Counted from the stretch's first letter, positions 42,883 to 51,871 are shown. The stretch: 64,000 nt of DNA from CAWIUB01 sp963839175 (GCA_963839175.1 CAWIUB010000010.1:186001-250000); one strand, 5' to 3'. The notes: a model not told the origin generated them from the sequence alone. Program-made: numbers and translations.

Positions 42883-44076
42883 TTGACCATCACGGAACCG
42901 GCGACCAGTCTGATCGCCCGCAGACGTGCTCGCGCCGCGGTTACGATCACCTTCGCAGCCAACGGCTTCCTGATGGGCGCATGGGTGCCGCGCATCCCCG
43001 AGGTCAAGCAGCACCTGCACCTGTCCGCCGCTGCCCTCGGGCTGGCGCTGCTGGCCCCGGCCGCCGGCTCCCTCATGTCCATGAACCTCTACGGACGGGC
43101 CAGCGCCCGCTTCGGCAGCCCGACGGCGACGCGCGTGGGCCTTGTCGCATTCTGCGCGCTGGGCTGGCTGCCGGGCATCGCCGGCAACCTGCCGGTGCTC
43201 TGGATCGCCCTGCTGTTGTGGGGCACGGCGATCGGCGGACTGGACGTGGCCATGAATGCCCAGGGCGTCACCGTCGAGCAGGCGTACAACCGCCCGGTGC
43301 TGTCGAGCTTTCACGCCGCGTGGTCGCTCGGCTCGTTGACCGGTGCGCTCGTCGGAGGCCTCTGCGCGGGGCGGCACGTGCCGATCGCTGAGCAGCAGGC
43401 GGTTCTCGGGGCAGTCCTGCTGGTAGGCGTCCTGCTGATCGGTCGCGCCTATCTGCCGGATCCGCCGCATCACGCCGATCCGCTGCCAAGAACCCGGCGC
43501 GGGATCCCCGAGTTGCGGCTGGTGCTGCTCGGCGTCGCGGGCCTGTTCGCGCTGCTCTGCGAGGGAGCGGTCGCGGACTGGAGCGGCGTGTTGCTGCGCG
43601 ATCACCTCCACGTCAGCGCCGGGCAGGTCGGCCTGGCGTACGCCGCGTTCAGTCTGACCATGACGGGCGGACGGCTGGTCGGCGACCGCGTCGTCCACCG
43701 GCTCGGACGCGAACATGCCATCGCGCTGCTGACCGCCATCGGCGCGCTCGGCCTGGCCGGCGGACTGGCCACCAGCGTCCTGGTCGGCACGGTGATCGGG
43801 TTCGCGCTACTCGGCGTCGGGCTGTCGGTCATGGTGCCCGTCGTGTTTAGCACGGCCGCTGACGGTGCGGCGCCGGGTCCCGCCATCGCTACCGTGTCGA
43901 TGCTCGGTTACACCGGCTTCTTGTTCGGGCCCACGCTGATCGGCGTGATCGCCGACGCCACGAGCGTGCCGTTCGCCCTGTGGCTGCTGCCGTTGTTCAC
44001 CTGCGCGGGTGGCCTGCTCGGCATCGTCGCCGTGCGGATGACGGCCCGCAACCGCGCCGCACCCGCGAAGCAGTGA
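42883..44076 (+). CDS. MFS transporter (fucose-permease-like)
   Basis: A 397-residue transporter with 12 predicted helices. The TTG at 42883 follows AGGAG by 5 bases and gives MTITEPATSLIARRRARAAV; helix 1 begins at TITFAANGFLMGAWVPRIPE. The motif between helices 2 and 3 (SMNLYGRASARFG) is the MFS loop. Similarity is to sugar/effluent permeases of the FucP/YbjJ type. Substrate unknown. Confidence 0.85.
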   Translation: MTITEPATSLIARRRARAAVTITFAANGFLMGAWVPRIPEVKQHLHLSAAALGLALLAPAAGSLMSMNLYGRASARFGSPTATRVGLVAFCALGWLPGIAGNLPVLWIALLLWGTAIGGLDVAMNAQGVTVEQAYNRPVLSSFHAAWSLGSLTGALVGGLCAGRHVPIAEQQAVLGAVLLVGVLLIGRAYLPDPPHHADPLPRTRRGIPELRLVLLGVAGLFALLCEGAVADWSGVLLRDHLHVSAGQVGLAYAAFSLTMTGGRLVGDRVVHRLGREHAIALLTAIGALGLAGGLATSVLVGTVIGFALLGVGLSVMVPVVFSTAADGAAPGPAIATVSMLGYTGFLFGPTLIGVIADATSVPFALWLLPLFTCAGGLLGIVAVRMTARNRAAPAKQ

Positions 44077-44084
44077 CCGCGCCG

Positions 44085-44645
44085 TCAGGCGACCAGCGCG
44101 TCCAGGTCGACGATGACGTCCAGGCTGCCGATCTCGATCGTGCCGCCGGCGGCCTCGCCGACCTTCTGGTAGCCGACATTCGCCAGCCGGAAGATGTCGA
44201 TACGCACCGGTCCAGCGATGTCGAGAATCCAGTAGTGCTCGATGCCCGCGTCGGCGTAGTCGGCCAGCTTGGCGATCCGGTCGGTGCGCGCCGAGCCCGG
44301 TGAGACGATTTCGATCGCGACAACCACGTCGGTTGCGTCCAGTCGCGTGGGATCCGAGTCGATGAGTGTTGCGGACGTGACAACAATATCTGGAGCCCGC
44401 AGTGACGGCGGAAATGTCGCGGTGAGTACGACGTCGACCTCGGGTACCGGCTCCATACCGCGGGGACGCAGCTGCGCATCCAACTGCTGGCTCAACCGGC
44501 GGATCACTCGCTGGTGCAGGGCGGTCGGCCGCGGACTCATATGCAGGACACCCTCTACCAACTCGAAGTGCCGCGAGACGTCCTCAGGCAACTGATCCCA
44601 TTCGTCGAGCGTCAGCAGATGGTCCGGCCAGCGCAATGAACTCAT
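44085..44645 (-). CDS. Uma2-family putative restriction endonuclease (DUF820)
   Basis: A 186-residue protein with the Uma2 pattern: LTLDEWDQLPEDVSRHFELV (start of fold), RAPDIVVTS (metal Asp), VVVAIEIVSPGSARTDRIAK (catalytic E-x-x-S-P-x-S) and DAGIEHYWILD. The fold is PD-(D/E)xK-like and expanded in actinobacteria and cyanobacteria; its role is unproven. It ends 8 bases from the convergent MFS gene. Confidence 0.87.
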   Translation of the reverse strand: MSSLRWPDHLLTLDEWDQLPEDVSRHFELVEGVLHMSPRPTALHQRVIRRLSQQLDAQLRPRGMEPVPEVDVVLTATFPPSLRAPDIVVTSATLIDSDPTRLDATDVVVAIEIVSPGSARTDRIAKLADYADAGIEHYWILDIAGPVRIDIFRLANVGYQKVGEAAGGTIEIGSLDVIVDLDALVA

Positions 44646-44708
44646 CAGCGCATCCCACCTCCTTCCGGCTAATGCCAGTATGCCGGGCCGAACCTCCGAG
44701 GGTGCTGA

Positions 44709-45482
44709 TCAGCCCGTGCTCGCAGCGAGGACGACCAGCGGGATCACGAGTGGCGGTGCATCGGCCACGGCAACCGCGGCAGCCCTCCGCAATGCCGCCC
44801 GCCGATCGCCCGGCAGCGACTGGACGAACGGGGCCAGGTGTGCCATGCCGAGCCGCCACGCGGCGACCTGCTCGGGTCGGTCGAGGCCGGCCGGGACGTC
44901 GATGACCCGCACGCTGACCGCGTGGTAGCCGGCCGCGGCGGCGAGTTGCGCGAGCGAGTTGGGGTCGCCCACCTGCGGTTCGGTCTGCGCCTTGAACGTC
45001 CGATACCACGCCGGCGGCGCGAACCCGAAGCGCTCGGCCACTTCGTCGACGGCCGCTTTGGCCGGGTGCGTCCAGCCGTGCCGGAACGCGCTGGCGACGA
45101 CGGCGGGCGCCACCCGGCGGGCCTCGCGCAGGCCGTGCAGGGGAACCGGCAGATGTCCCAGGCAGCAGGCGGCCACGGCGAGGTCGAAGGTGTCGGCGCG
45201 GAACGGCAAGGCACTCACGTCCGCGGCGACCCGGCGCTCGTCGGCGCCGGCCAGCATCGCCGGCGCGATATCGACCGCGACTACGGACGTGGCCCCGGCC
45301 CGACGGGCCGACCGGGCGGCCACCCCGGTTCCGGCACCGAGATCCACCACCCGGGCGCCGGCCAGCGGCACCGGCGAGGCGTCCACTAGCACGTCGGCCA
45401 GCCGTTCGTACAGCCGCTCCGGCCCATGTCGCCATGCCATGGACGACGCCGCATACGCCTCCGCCATCCCCGGCAGTGTCAC
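44709..45482 (-). CDS. SAM-dependent class I methyltransferase
   Basis: A 257-residue protein with motif I RVVDLGAGTGVAARSARRAG near residue 40, acidic motif VVAVDIAPAM, and motif IV FDLAVAACCLGHLPVPLHGL. It fits the Methyltransf_11 type. The start GTG 45482 overlaps the phosphotransferase stop (GTGA), so the two are coupled. The substrate is unknown; pairing with an APH-fold protein suggests small-molecule modification. Confidence 0.82.
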   Translation of the reverse strand: MTLPGMAEAYAASSMAWRHGPERLYERLADVLVDASPVPLAGARVVDLGAGTGVAARSARRAGATSVVAVDIAPAMLAGADERRVAADVSALPFRADTFDLAVAACCLGHLPVPLHGLREARRVAPAVVASAFRHGWTHPAKAAVDEVAERFGFAPPAWYRTFKAQTEPQVGDPNSLAQLAAAAGYHAVSVRVIDVPAGLDRPEQVAAWRLGMAHLAPFVQSLPGDRRAALRRAAAVAVADAPPLVIPLVVLAASTG

Positions 45483-46462
45483 AAGTACCGGGCCCCCTCG
45501 ACGGCGCGCTCTTCCCACCAGGCGAGCTCGGCGTCGTACCCGCCGAGTGCCTTCTCCCACCCGAACTGGACGAGGCCGCCCAGCAGGCACAATGCCAGCT
45601 GCCGATCCCACCAGCCGGGCACCGTGTCGACGCCATGGCGTTCCAGCGCGTCCCGGTAGGCGGCGATGGTGTCCTCCTTCGACTGTGGCAGCCGGCGACA
45701 GTTGATCGCCAGGTACCAGGCAAGGTCGCTGCAGGCGGGTGCCCGGCCCGGAAGCTCCCAGTCGAGCAGGACGGTCCGGCCGTCGGCGTCGGTGCCCATG
45801 TTGTCGAACTTGAGGCAGCCGTGGACGAACGTCGCAGGCGTTGCAGCGAGAGCACAGACGAGCGGTCCGGGGTCCCAGGCCAGCGGCGTCACGATGTTCG
45901 CGGCCACCGGCGCAACCTCGGCCAGACTGTCCCAGCCCTCGCCGACCAGTTGGGGAATGCGCATCGTCGAGCCGATAGAGCGTTCGGCGATCGTCAGCCA
46001 CGGCGAAAGGTCCAGGTAGCGGTGCATGAGCGGGACAACCTCGATCTCGCCGCCCGCTTCCCAGAACGCGGCGTGCAGCTGTGCCATGTGATCGACGAAG
46101 CGCACGTGTTGGGCCAGCGTGATCGGCTCGTCGGTCGAGGGCACCAGCCACTGGCTCACATCGTGCATCAGCACTGACGTTCTGCCCGGCTCGGACGCAA
46201 CGCCGACGATGGGCTGGTTGAGACAGTTCGGCAGCCGGTCAAGCAGGCCGCTGCGCCACATCGCGACAACCGGGGCGCCGATGATGCCGGAGGCGTGCGC
46301 GGTCCAGTCACGCGCCAGGTCAATGTGCTTGACGACTAACTGTTGGCCGCCAATGGTCACCCGTTCGAGGGTCGACTCCGTCGTGCCCGGGACGCCGGAC
46401 ATCGGCTCGCGAGCGCTCACGTCGGCCAGCAACTGCGCGACCGATGGCAGAACCCGCGACAC
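45479..46462 (-). CDS. APH-fold phosphotransferase-like protein with altered catalytic loop
   Basis: A 327-residue protein of the aminoglycoside-phosphotransferase/choline-kinase fold. The Brenner motif region reads TFVHGCLKFDNMG instead of HGDxxxxN, so the catalytic-base Asp is replaced by Cys; the metal-binding Asp (TVLLDWELPG) is kept. The ATP lysine is probably in QQLVVKHIDLARD. It may be a pseudo-kinase or use another base. Coupled to the methyltransferase. Confidence 0.75.
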   Translation of the reverse strand: MSRVLPSVAQLLADVSAREPMSGVPGTTESTLERVTIGGQQLVVKHIDLARDWTAHASGIIGAPVVAMWRSGLLDRLPNCLNQPIVGVASEPGRTSVLMHDVSQWLVPSTDEPITLAQHVRFVDHMAQLHAAFWEAGGEIEVVPLMHRYLDLSPWLTIAERSIGSTMRIPQLVGEGWDSLAEVAPVAANIVTPLAWDPGPLVCALAATPATFVHGCLKFDNMGTDADGRTVLLDWELPGRAPACSDLAWYLAINCRRLPQSKEDTIAAYRDALERHGVDTVPGWWDRQLALCLLGGLVQFGWEKALGGYDAELAWWEERAVEGARYL

Positions 46463-46521
46463 GCTGCCCCCCTTACCCGCCGTCGCATCCTGGCACGTGT
46501 CATTGCCATCGCAGAATGCAC

Positions 46522-46553
46522 CACAGCCCCGGCCGTTTCCGACCGGGGCTGTG
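46522..46553 (-). terminator. Strong hairpin terminator after cspA
   Basis: Perfect 11-bp arms CACAGCCCCGG (46522-46532) and CCGGGGCTGTG (46543-46553) with a 10-base loop, 15 bases after the cspA stop. It would end cspA transcription before the phosphotransferase operon. Confidence 0.85.
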
Positions 46554-46567
46554 CGTCGAACCGATGT

Positions 46568-46771
46568 CTAGACCGGGCGGACGTTCTCCGCCTGCGGGCC
46601 CTTCTGGCCGCGGGTCGTGTCGAACTCGACACGCTGGTTGTCGTCGAGGCTCTTGTACCCCTCACCGGTGATGGCCGAGAAGTGGACGAACACGTCGTCT
46701 CCCCCGCCGTCGGGCGCGATGAACCCGAAGCCCTTCTCACTGTTGAACCACTTCACTGTGCCTTGCGTCAT
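46568..46771 (-). CDS. cspA: Cold-shock protein (CspA family)
   Basis: A 67-residue cold-shock domain: GTVKWFNSEKGFGFIAPDGG contains RNP1 (KGFGFI), and DVFVHFSAI is RNP2. It binds single-stranded nucleic acid as an RNA chaperone. AAGGAG precedes the ATG by 8 bases. A long leader precedes it and a strong terminator follows, so it is probably monocistronic. Confidence 0.96.
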   Translation of the reverse strand: MTQGTVKWFNSEKGFGFIAPDGGGDDVFVHFSAITGEGYKSLDDNQRVEFDTTRGQKGPQAENVRPV

Positions 46772-47177
46772 GCCGTTTTCTCCTTGTAGAGACAGTCGAG
46801 GCCCGCACCGTGCGGCGCCTCGGGTCGGTGCGTATTGCCTGTCTCACACAAAGGTCGAGAAAGACGAAGTCCGCGCTGCAAACATCCTGCGCGCGATGAC
46901 GTGAAGGAAGGTTGCCAACAACCAGCTACAACCGTAACACGCTCGACCCTCTACCGATCCACAGCTGCCGAATTGGCGATATGGGTTATCCATGTGACTG
47001 CCACGCGGGCAGATCGGCTGGTTCAGTCGGCGCACGCGGCGCGACACCAGGGAATTCGGCCCCCAAGGGCCAGCCACGCCTCGTCGTCGGGCAGTCACGC
47101 TCTCAGCGCCCGCACGACCTCGGACCGCGCAGTATGCGTGGCGACACATGGCGATCCCACTCTAGGTGGGCAGTGAA
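46772..47177. other. cspA leader and intergenic region
   Basis: The first roughly 150 bases upstream of cspA are likely its promoter and 5' leader; cold-shock leaders can fold as thermosensors, but I cannot show that here. The remainder up to the desaturase remnant contains no supported gene. Confidence 0.45.
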
Positions 47178-47524
47178 ATGGATAACCCACTTGGCGATTT
47201 CGGTTTCGTGGCCGGCGATCTGCTCGTCGGCCTGAGCTTCGGCTGGTGGGTCGACAAGCACAACAGTCACCACTCGCATCCCAACCACCAGGGCCGCGAC
47301 CCAGACATCGGCGACGGGATGCTGGCGTTCACCAACGACCAGGTGGCGAACCGGGGCGGCGCGCGCGCACTGCGCAACGAGTCGTGCGCGCTTACTGTGA
47401 CGATCGACGCATCGCCTACACCGAGACCAGCCTGTTCGGCTCGTACGCCGCGGCACTTCGGCACCTGCGCGCGTTAGGCGAGCCTCTGCGGGTGCCCGGC
47501 CGAGTGGTACTCGATCGCGCCTAG
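47178..47524 (+). pseudogene. Fatty acid desaturase remnant
   Basis: Two pieces of a membrane desaturase survive. The first (ATG 47178) has GDFGFVAGDLLVGLSFGWWV and the HxxHH box DKHNSHHSHPN, then GRDPDIGDGMLAFT. A large internal deletion and a frame change follow; the second piece, in another frame, has VVRAYCDDRRIAYTETSLFG, SYAAALRHLRALGEPLRVPG and a stop at 47522-47524, as in acyl-lipid desaturase C-termini. The N-terminus and two His boxes are gone, so the gene is dead. Confidence 0.8.
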
Positions 47525-47551
47525 CCAGCCGAAGAGGGCTAAGGTCGAAGC

Positions 47552-47785
47552 ATGCCCCTAGATCTCGAACAGCAGATTCTCAAGGTCCTTCGGGGAATGC
47601 GGGTCGACGATCGCCCGGCGACCATCGGCGACCTGGCGCGACGGTTCGGTGCGAGCGCTCGCCTGGTCGACGCCTGCGCCCGGCAGATGGTCGACAAGGG
47701 GCTGGCCGAGCCTGCGATGGTCGATGATCGGGGCACACGCACGCTGCGCGGACTGCTCCCCCAGCCGCCGGCCCGCGAGCAGTAG
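47552..47785 (+). CDS. Small winged-helix-like protein
   Basis: A 77-residue protein: LDLEQQILKVLRGMRVDDRP, then ATIGDLARRFGASARLVDACA and VDKGLAEPAMVDDRGTRTLR, which reads as helix-turn-helix plus a beta wing. It could be a small DNA-binding regulator. No named family recognised. Confidence 0.6.
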   Translation: MPLDLEQQILKVLRGMRVDDRPATIGDLARRFGASARLVDACARQMVDKGLAEPAMVDDRGTRTLRGLLPQPPAREQ

Positions 47786-47831
47786 CGCCGCGGCGCTGGT
47801 GCGCCTGCCGCACAACCGACACCATAGGCAG

Positions 47832-48107
47832 ATGAGCGCCGCCGACCCCTCCCTCATGAGCGTGACGCTTCACCTGCTGCAGCAGACGACCGTGGTGTTC
47901 GACGCAGCGGAACTGTGGCCCCGGCACGGCGCCTACTCCCGCTTCGGCAACGACTTGCCTTCGTTCGCCGAGGAGGTGACACGGCGACTCCAGACAGATG
48001 GCTTCATCGGGTTCTCCCCGGACGAGTCGAGCATCACTGTAATTCCGATCGGAGCAGTGAAACGAGTGGATTTCTCCGTAGCGGTTGGTGATCGTGATGC
48101 ACGCTGA
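47832..48107 (+). CDS. Hypothetical protein (91 aa)
   Basis: A 91-residue protein beginning MSAADPSLMSVTLHLLQQTT; a second ATG at 47856 is possible. It has a hydrophobic N-terminal strand and acidic middle (FAEEVTRRLQTDGFIGFSPD) and no signal peptide. I do not recognise a family. Codon use and position on the same strand as the winged-helix gene support coding. Confidence 0.5.
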   Translation: MSAADPSLMSVTLHLLQQTTVVFDAAELWPRHGAYSRFGNDLPSFAEEVTRRLQTDGFIGFSPDESSITVIPIGAVKRVDFSVAVGDRDAR

Positions 48108-48237
48108 CCTACTGATCAACGAATCTGTGCGGGGCAGCCCGGAGCCCCAGGTTTGGCCGACCCCACCCGGATGAGCTGTTCACGCGGGTCTCCACGGCCG
48201 GATCAGATCGCGCGGTAGATCGGGCTAGCTTGCGGAT

Positions 48238-48669
48238 ATGCCAACCGATTTCGAGTTCAAGGTCATGAACGCCGTCCATCGCGGCCTGCTCAAGATCAGC
48301 GGAGGTCGCGCAGGGTGGGAAGCGCTGCACATGCCGGTGCTCGAGCTCACCACGATAGGGCGTAAGAGCGGACGGCCGCACTCGGTGATGCTGACGTCAC
48401 CGGTGCAGGAGGGGACGACCCTGGTCGTGGTGGCATCCCGCGGCGGTGCCGACAAGTCTCCGGCGTGGTTTCTGAACCTGCAGGACAACCCCGAGGTTGA
48501 CGTGGCGTTGAGAGGGACGGCCAAGCGGCGCATGAGAGCACGGATCGCCGATTCCGAGGAGCGGGCCCGCTTGTGGCCGCTGGTCGTCGCCGGTCATCAG
48601 AACTATGCCGCCTACCAGCGCAGGACCAGCCGGCAGATTCCGCTCGTTCTGCTAGAACCGGAAACCTGA
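48238..48669 (+). CDS. Ddn-like deazaflavin (F420)-dependent nitroreductase family protein
   Basis: A 143-residue split-beta-barrel protein. The signature ELTTIGRKSGRPHSVMLTSP, then TLVVVASRGGADKSPAWFLN and LQDNPEVDVALRG, matches the Ddn/Rv3547 family, whose members use coenzyme F420 as hydride donor. The GRKSG and GG-x-x-x-x-P-x-W segments contact the cofactor phosphate and ring in the family. Substrate unknown. Confidence 0.88.
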   Translation: MPTDFEFKVMNAVHRGLLKISGGRAGWEALHMPVLELTTIGRKSGRPHSVMLTSPVQEGTTLVVVASRGGADKSPAWFLNLQDNPEVDVALRGTAKRRMRARIADSEERARLWPLVVAGHQNYAAYQRRTSRQIPLVLLEPET

Positions 48670-48726
48670 CTGCCGCCGCGACCTGTCCTGACGGAGCCGG
48701 CCGACCCCGGCGATCCGCGGCGACGG

Positions 48727-48888
48727 CTACTCGCAGCGGGCGGCCAGTTCGCGGAGTTGCTGTGCCTGCCGCAGTCGCTGTTGGGCGAAGTCGCACGCCT
48801 CGTCGAGGTGCGGGAAGCGTGCGGTGCGCCCGCCGATCGTGACCTCGAAGCCACGCATGGTCATCTTGATCTCAACTTCGTTCGGCAC
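48727..48888 (-). CDS. Small conserved-type protein (53 aa)
   Basis: A short gene on the minus strand: GTG 48886-48888 follows GGGAGG by 6 bases, an optimal ribosome site. The 53-residue product starts MPNEVEIKMTMRGFEVTIGG and ends in a Gln/Arg/Leu helix (FAQQRLRQAQQLRELAARC). It looks like a beta-hairpin plus amphipathic helix. Family and function unknown; the ribosome site and lack of overlap support it as real. Confidence 0.6.
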   Translation of the reverse strand: MPNEVEIKMTMRGFEVTIGGRTARFPHLDEACDFAQQRLRQAQQLRELAARCE

Positions 48889-48932
48889 GACGATCGCCTC
48901 CCTTCCACTCGATCCCTGGACAGATGAACGGC

Positions 48933-49406
48933 TTACCCGTTTGCGTACGCGGCGTGCAGCGCGGCAATGTCGAGCTTCTTCATGCCGAGCAGCGCCGCCA
49001 TGACTCGCTGCGCCTTCGTCGCATCAGGGTCGTTCAACAGCGCCGGCAGGTCGGTGGGGACGATCTGCCAGGACAGGCCGTATCGGTCCTTGAGCCAGCC
49101 GCACGGTCCCTCCTGGCCGCCGTCGGCCAGCAGGTTCCAGTACCGGTCGACCTCGCCCTGAGACGCGCAGCCAACCTGGAACGAGATGGCCTCGGTGAAG
49201 GTGAAGTCCGGTCCCCCGTTGAGCGCCACGAACGGCTGGCCCTGCAGTTCGAAGTCCACTGTCATGACCATGCCAGCGGGTCGCGGTCCCGCCTCGCCGT
49301 AGTGCGCGACGGTCACGATCTTTGAGTTCGGGAAGATCGATGTGTAGAAGATCGCGGCCTGCTCGGCTTGGTCGTCGAACCACAGGCACGGCGTGATGGG
49401 CTGCAT
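48933..49406 (-). CDS. VOC-family protein (PhnB-like)
   Basis: A 157-residue glyoxalase-fold protein starting MQPITPCLWFDDQAEQAAIF. The segments FYTSIFPNSKIVTVAHYGEA, MVMTVDFELQGQPFVALNGG and GWLKDRYGLSWQIVPTDLPA match PhnB-like members (once labelled 3-demethylubiquinone methyltransferase). The role is unknown; the family is not a methyltransferase. Confidence 0.88.
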   Translation of the reverse strand: MQPITPCLWFDDQAEQAAIFYTSIFPNSKIVTVAHYGEAGPRPAGMVMTVDFELQGQPFVALNGGPDFTFTEAISFQVGCASQGEVDRYWNLLADGGQEGPCGWLKDRYGLSWQIVPTDLPALLNDPDATKAQRVMAALLGMKKLDIAALHAAYANG

Positions 49407-49545
49407 GGCTGGGCATCCTTTCCTCGAGCGGTCGAGACATAGTTATGACGTCCGGGGCGGCGAGAACTCATCGGTCCAGGTGGCCACCGACGGAGTTTGC
49501 GGGCGGAAGGCTCGTCCATCCAGCGGCGTCTGGCAAGGTGTGGCC

Positions 49546-49971
49546 ATGGCGACTGGTTCTGCGCACCGCGCCGTGGCCGTCGAGCGGCTCACGAACGGCA
49601 GGTTCACCGTCACGAACGCCCGAGGCGGCACGATCACCCTCGGGACCGGGGACGGGACGGACTTCACACCCACCGAGCTGCTGCTGGCCGCGATCGGGGG
49701 CTGCACCGCGATCGACGTCGACATCCTGACGTCGCGCCGGGCTGAGCCCGAGGCGTTCAACGTGATCGTCGACGCGGAGAAGGTTCGCGACGCGGATGGC
49801 AACCGGCTCACCGATATCGGACTGACCTTCCGGATCGTATTTCCAAGCAGTGAAGGCGGCGAGCAGGCACGGGAACTGCTACCGGACGCGGTGCGCAAGT
49901 CGCATGATCGGCTCTGTACGGTCGGCCGCACGGTTGAGACCGGCACACCTATCGCCACTCGGATCGAGTAG
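49546..49971 (+). CDS. OsmC-family peroxidase-like protein
   Basis: A 141-residue OsmC/Ohr-fold protein. FTPTELLLAAIGGCTAIDVD contains the first conserved Cys (position 51), and HDRLCTVGRTVETGTP the second near residue 123, so both redox cysteines are present. The family reduces organic peroxides or acts as a thiol-dependent hydrolase. I chose ATG 49546 because homology begins close to it. Confidence 0.88.
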   Translation: MATGSAHRAVAVERLTNGRFTVTNARGGTITLGTGDGTDFTPTELLLAAIGGCTAIDVDILTSRRAEPEAFNVIVDAEKVRDADGNRLTDIGLTFRIVFPSSEGGEQARELLPDAVRKSHDRLCTVGRTVETGTPIATRIE

Positions 49972-50061
49972 CGCAGTTCGGCCGAGGCAGAACGCTCGTG
50001 CACTCGGCAAGGGCTCAGCGCCGCCGACCTGCCGCTGCTCGGCCCAGCGGCGTAAAGTCGA

Positions 50062-50085
50062 GCTACGCCGCCAGAGCGGCGTAGC
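50062..50085. terminator. Hairpin at the end of the ABC exporter gene
   Basis: Perfect 10-bp arms GCTACGCCGC (50062-50071) and GCGGCGTAGC (50076-50085) overlap the last codons of the exporter. It could stop transcripts from either of the convergent genes. Confidence 0.55.
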
Positions 50086-51871
50086 GGCCGTTGTCGGCGA
50101 CCAGGCTGTGGTGTGTACCAGTTTCGACGATGCGGCCCTGGTTGAGGACGACGATCTGGTCCGCGTTGCGCACTGTGGATAGCCGATGCGCGATGGTGAT
50201 CGTCGTGCGACCGCGGGAGAGGTCGTCGAAAGCCTGCTGAACGGCGCGCTCGGTCTCAGTGTCCAGGGCGCTCGTCGCCTCGTCCAGCACGAGGATCTTC
50301 GGATCGCGCAACAGCGTCCGCGCGATCGCGATGCGCTGCTTCTCCCCGCCGGAGAACCGATGCCCACGAGAGCCGACCACGGTGTCGTAACTGTCGGGCA
50401 GCCCGGAGATCAGGTCATGCACTTGCGCGGCGCGCGCGGCGTCCTCGATCTCGGCGTCAGTGGCCTCGGGGTTGGCGTAGCGCAGGTTCTCGCGCACCGT
50501 GGTGTGCAGCAGGTAGGTCTCCTGGCTGACCACGCCGATGATCGAGGCGAGGTCGGCGAGGCGCATGTCGCGCACGTCGATGCCGTCGATCAGGACCCGC
50601 CCGGCGGTCGGGTCGTAGAGCCGCGCTATGAGCGCAGCGAGGGTGCTCTTGCCCGACCCGGTTTCGCCGACCAGCGCAAGGGTCGTCCCGGCGGGAATGT
50701 CGAGGTTGATGCCGGCGAGCGTTGCGGTGTCGCTGCCGTCGTACGCGAACGTCACGTCGCGCAGCTGCACGTGGCCCGCAATCTCCTCCCGGTCGACGTC
50801 GATCGGCGCTGCTGGGTCGTCGACTTCGACGGGCAGATCCAGATACTCGAAGATCCGCGCGAACAGGGCGAGTGAGCTGGTCACCGAAACGCCGACGTTG
50901 AGCAAGCCCATCAAGGGACGGAACAGGGTGTTCTGCAGCGCGGTGAACGCGACCAATGTGCCGATGCTCATGTGCCCACTCGTCGCAGGCAGGCCCGCAC
51001 TGAGATAGATCACGGCCGGGATCGCGGCAAAGATGATGCTCATCGAGGCCATCCGCCAGCGGCCGGCCAGCTCGGAGCGCAGCTCGAGATCGATCAGCCG
51101 CGCGGACGATTCGACGAAGCGCCGGATCAGCGCTGGGCCGGTGCCCATGGTCTTGCTGAGCTGGATGCCGCTGATCGACAGGCCCTCCTCGATCGTGACG
51201 TTGAGGTCGGCAAGCTCGCGCTGGCGTTGCGCGGTGATCTCGCGGCGCAGGGCGGCCACCTTGCGGGTCAGGTAGATCGCCGGCGGCATGACGACCAGCG
51301 AGATCAGCGACAGCCGCCACGACAGCGCGGCCATCGCCACGGCGGTGGCGACGGCCGTGGTCAGGTTCGACGCGATCGACGTGGCCGTTGACGTGACGAC
51401 CGACTGCATGCCGCCGATGTCGTTCGTGATGCGCGACTGCACCTCGCCGGTACGCGTGCGGGTGAAGAACCCGACGGACTGACGCTGCAGGTGTGTGAAG
51501 ACGTCGGACCGCAGCCGGTGCATGACCTGCTGCCCGACCAACGTGGCGATCCAGGTCTGCGCGACGCCGAACGCGGCGGTGATTGCGGCCACCGCAAGCA
51601 TGCCGGCGACCAGCCAGGCGAGCAGTTGCACGCTGCGCCGCGGCAGCGCGGTGTCGATCACGCAGCGCAGTAGGAACGGCGAGGCCATCGAGACGATGGA
51701 TGACGCGACGAGTGTCGCCATGACGATCGCCAGCTGCGTGCGGTGTGGCCGGAACAAGGCGCCGACGCGGCGCAGCGAGACGTTCTTGGCCTCGGCCCGC
51801 TCGGCGGCCGTGACGGTGGATGGGCCGCCCGAGCGGCGGCCCCGGTTCATCGTGGTGGCTTCCAAGGACAT
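50063..51871 (-). CDS. ABC exporter (fused membrane and ATPase domains)
   Basis: A 602-residue half-transporter. Six transmembrane helices occupy residues 40-350, then the ATPase: Walker A LALVGETGSGKSTLAALIAR near 405, Q-loop VVSQETYLL, signature FSGGEKQRIAIARTLL, Walker B ILVLDEATSALD and a switch His in TIAHRLSTV. The layout is that of MsbA/LmrA-type exporters. ATG 51871 is preferred, though 51847 is possible. It is divergent from a MarR gene with a palindromic operator between them, so it is probably a MarR-repressed efflux pump. Confidence 0.9.
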   Translation of the reverse strand: MSLEATTMNRGRRSGGPSTVTAAERAEAKNVSLRRVGALFRPHRTQLAIVMATLVASSIVSMASPFLLRCVIDTALPRRSVQLLAWLVAGMLAVAAITAAFGVAQTWIATLVGQQVMHRLRSDVFTHLQRQSVGFFTRTRTGEVQSRITNDIGGMQSVVTSTATSIASNLTTAVATAVAMAALSWRLSLISLVVMPPAIYLTRKVAALRREITAQRQRELADLNVTIEEGLSISGIQLSKTMGTGPALIRRFVESSARLIDLELRSELAGRWRMASMSIIFAAIPAVIYLSAGLPATSGHMSIGTLVAFTALQNTLFRPLMGLLNVGVSVTSSLALFARIFEYLDLPVEVDDPAAPIDVDREEIAGHVQLRDVTFAYDGSDTATLAGINLDIPAGTTLALVGETGSGKSTLAALIARLYDPTAGRVLIDGIDVRDMRLADLASIIGVVSQETYLLHTTVRENLRYANPEATDAEIEDAARAAQVHDLISGLPDSYDTVVGSRGHRFSGGEKQRIAIARTLLRDPKILVLDEATSALDTETERAVQQAFDDLSRGRTTITIAHRLSTVRNADQIVVLNQGRIVETGTHHSLVADNGRYAALAA

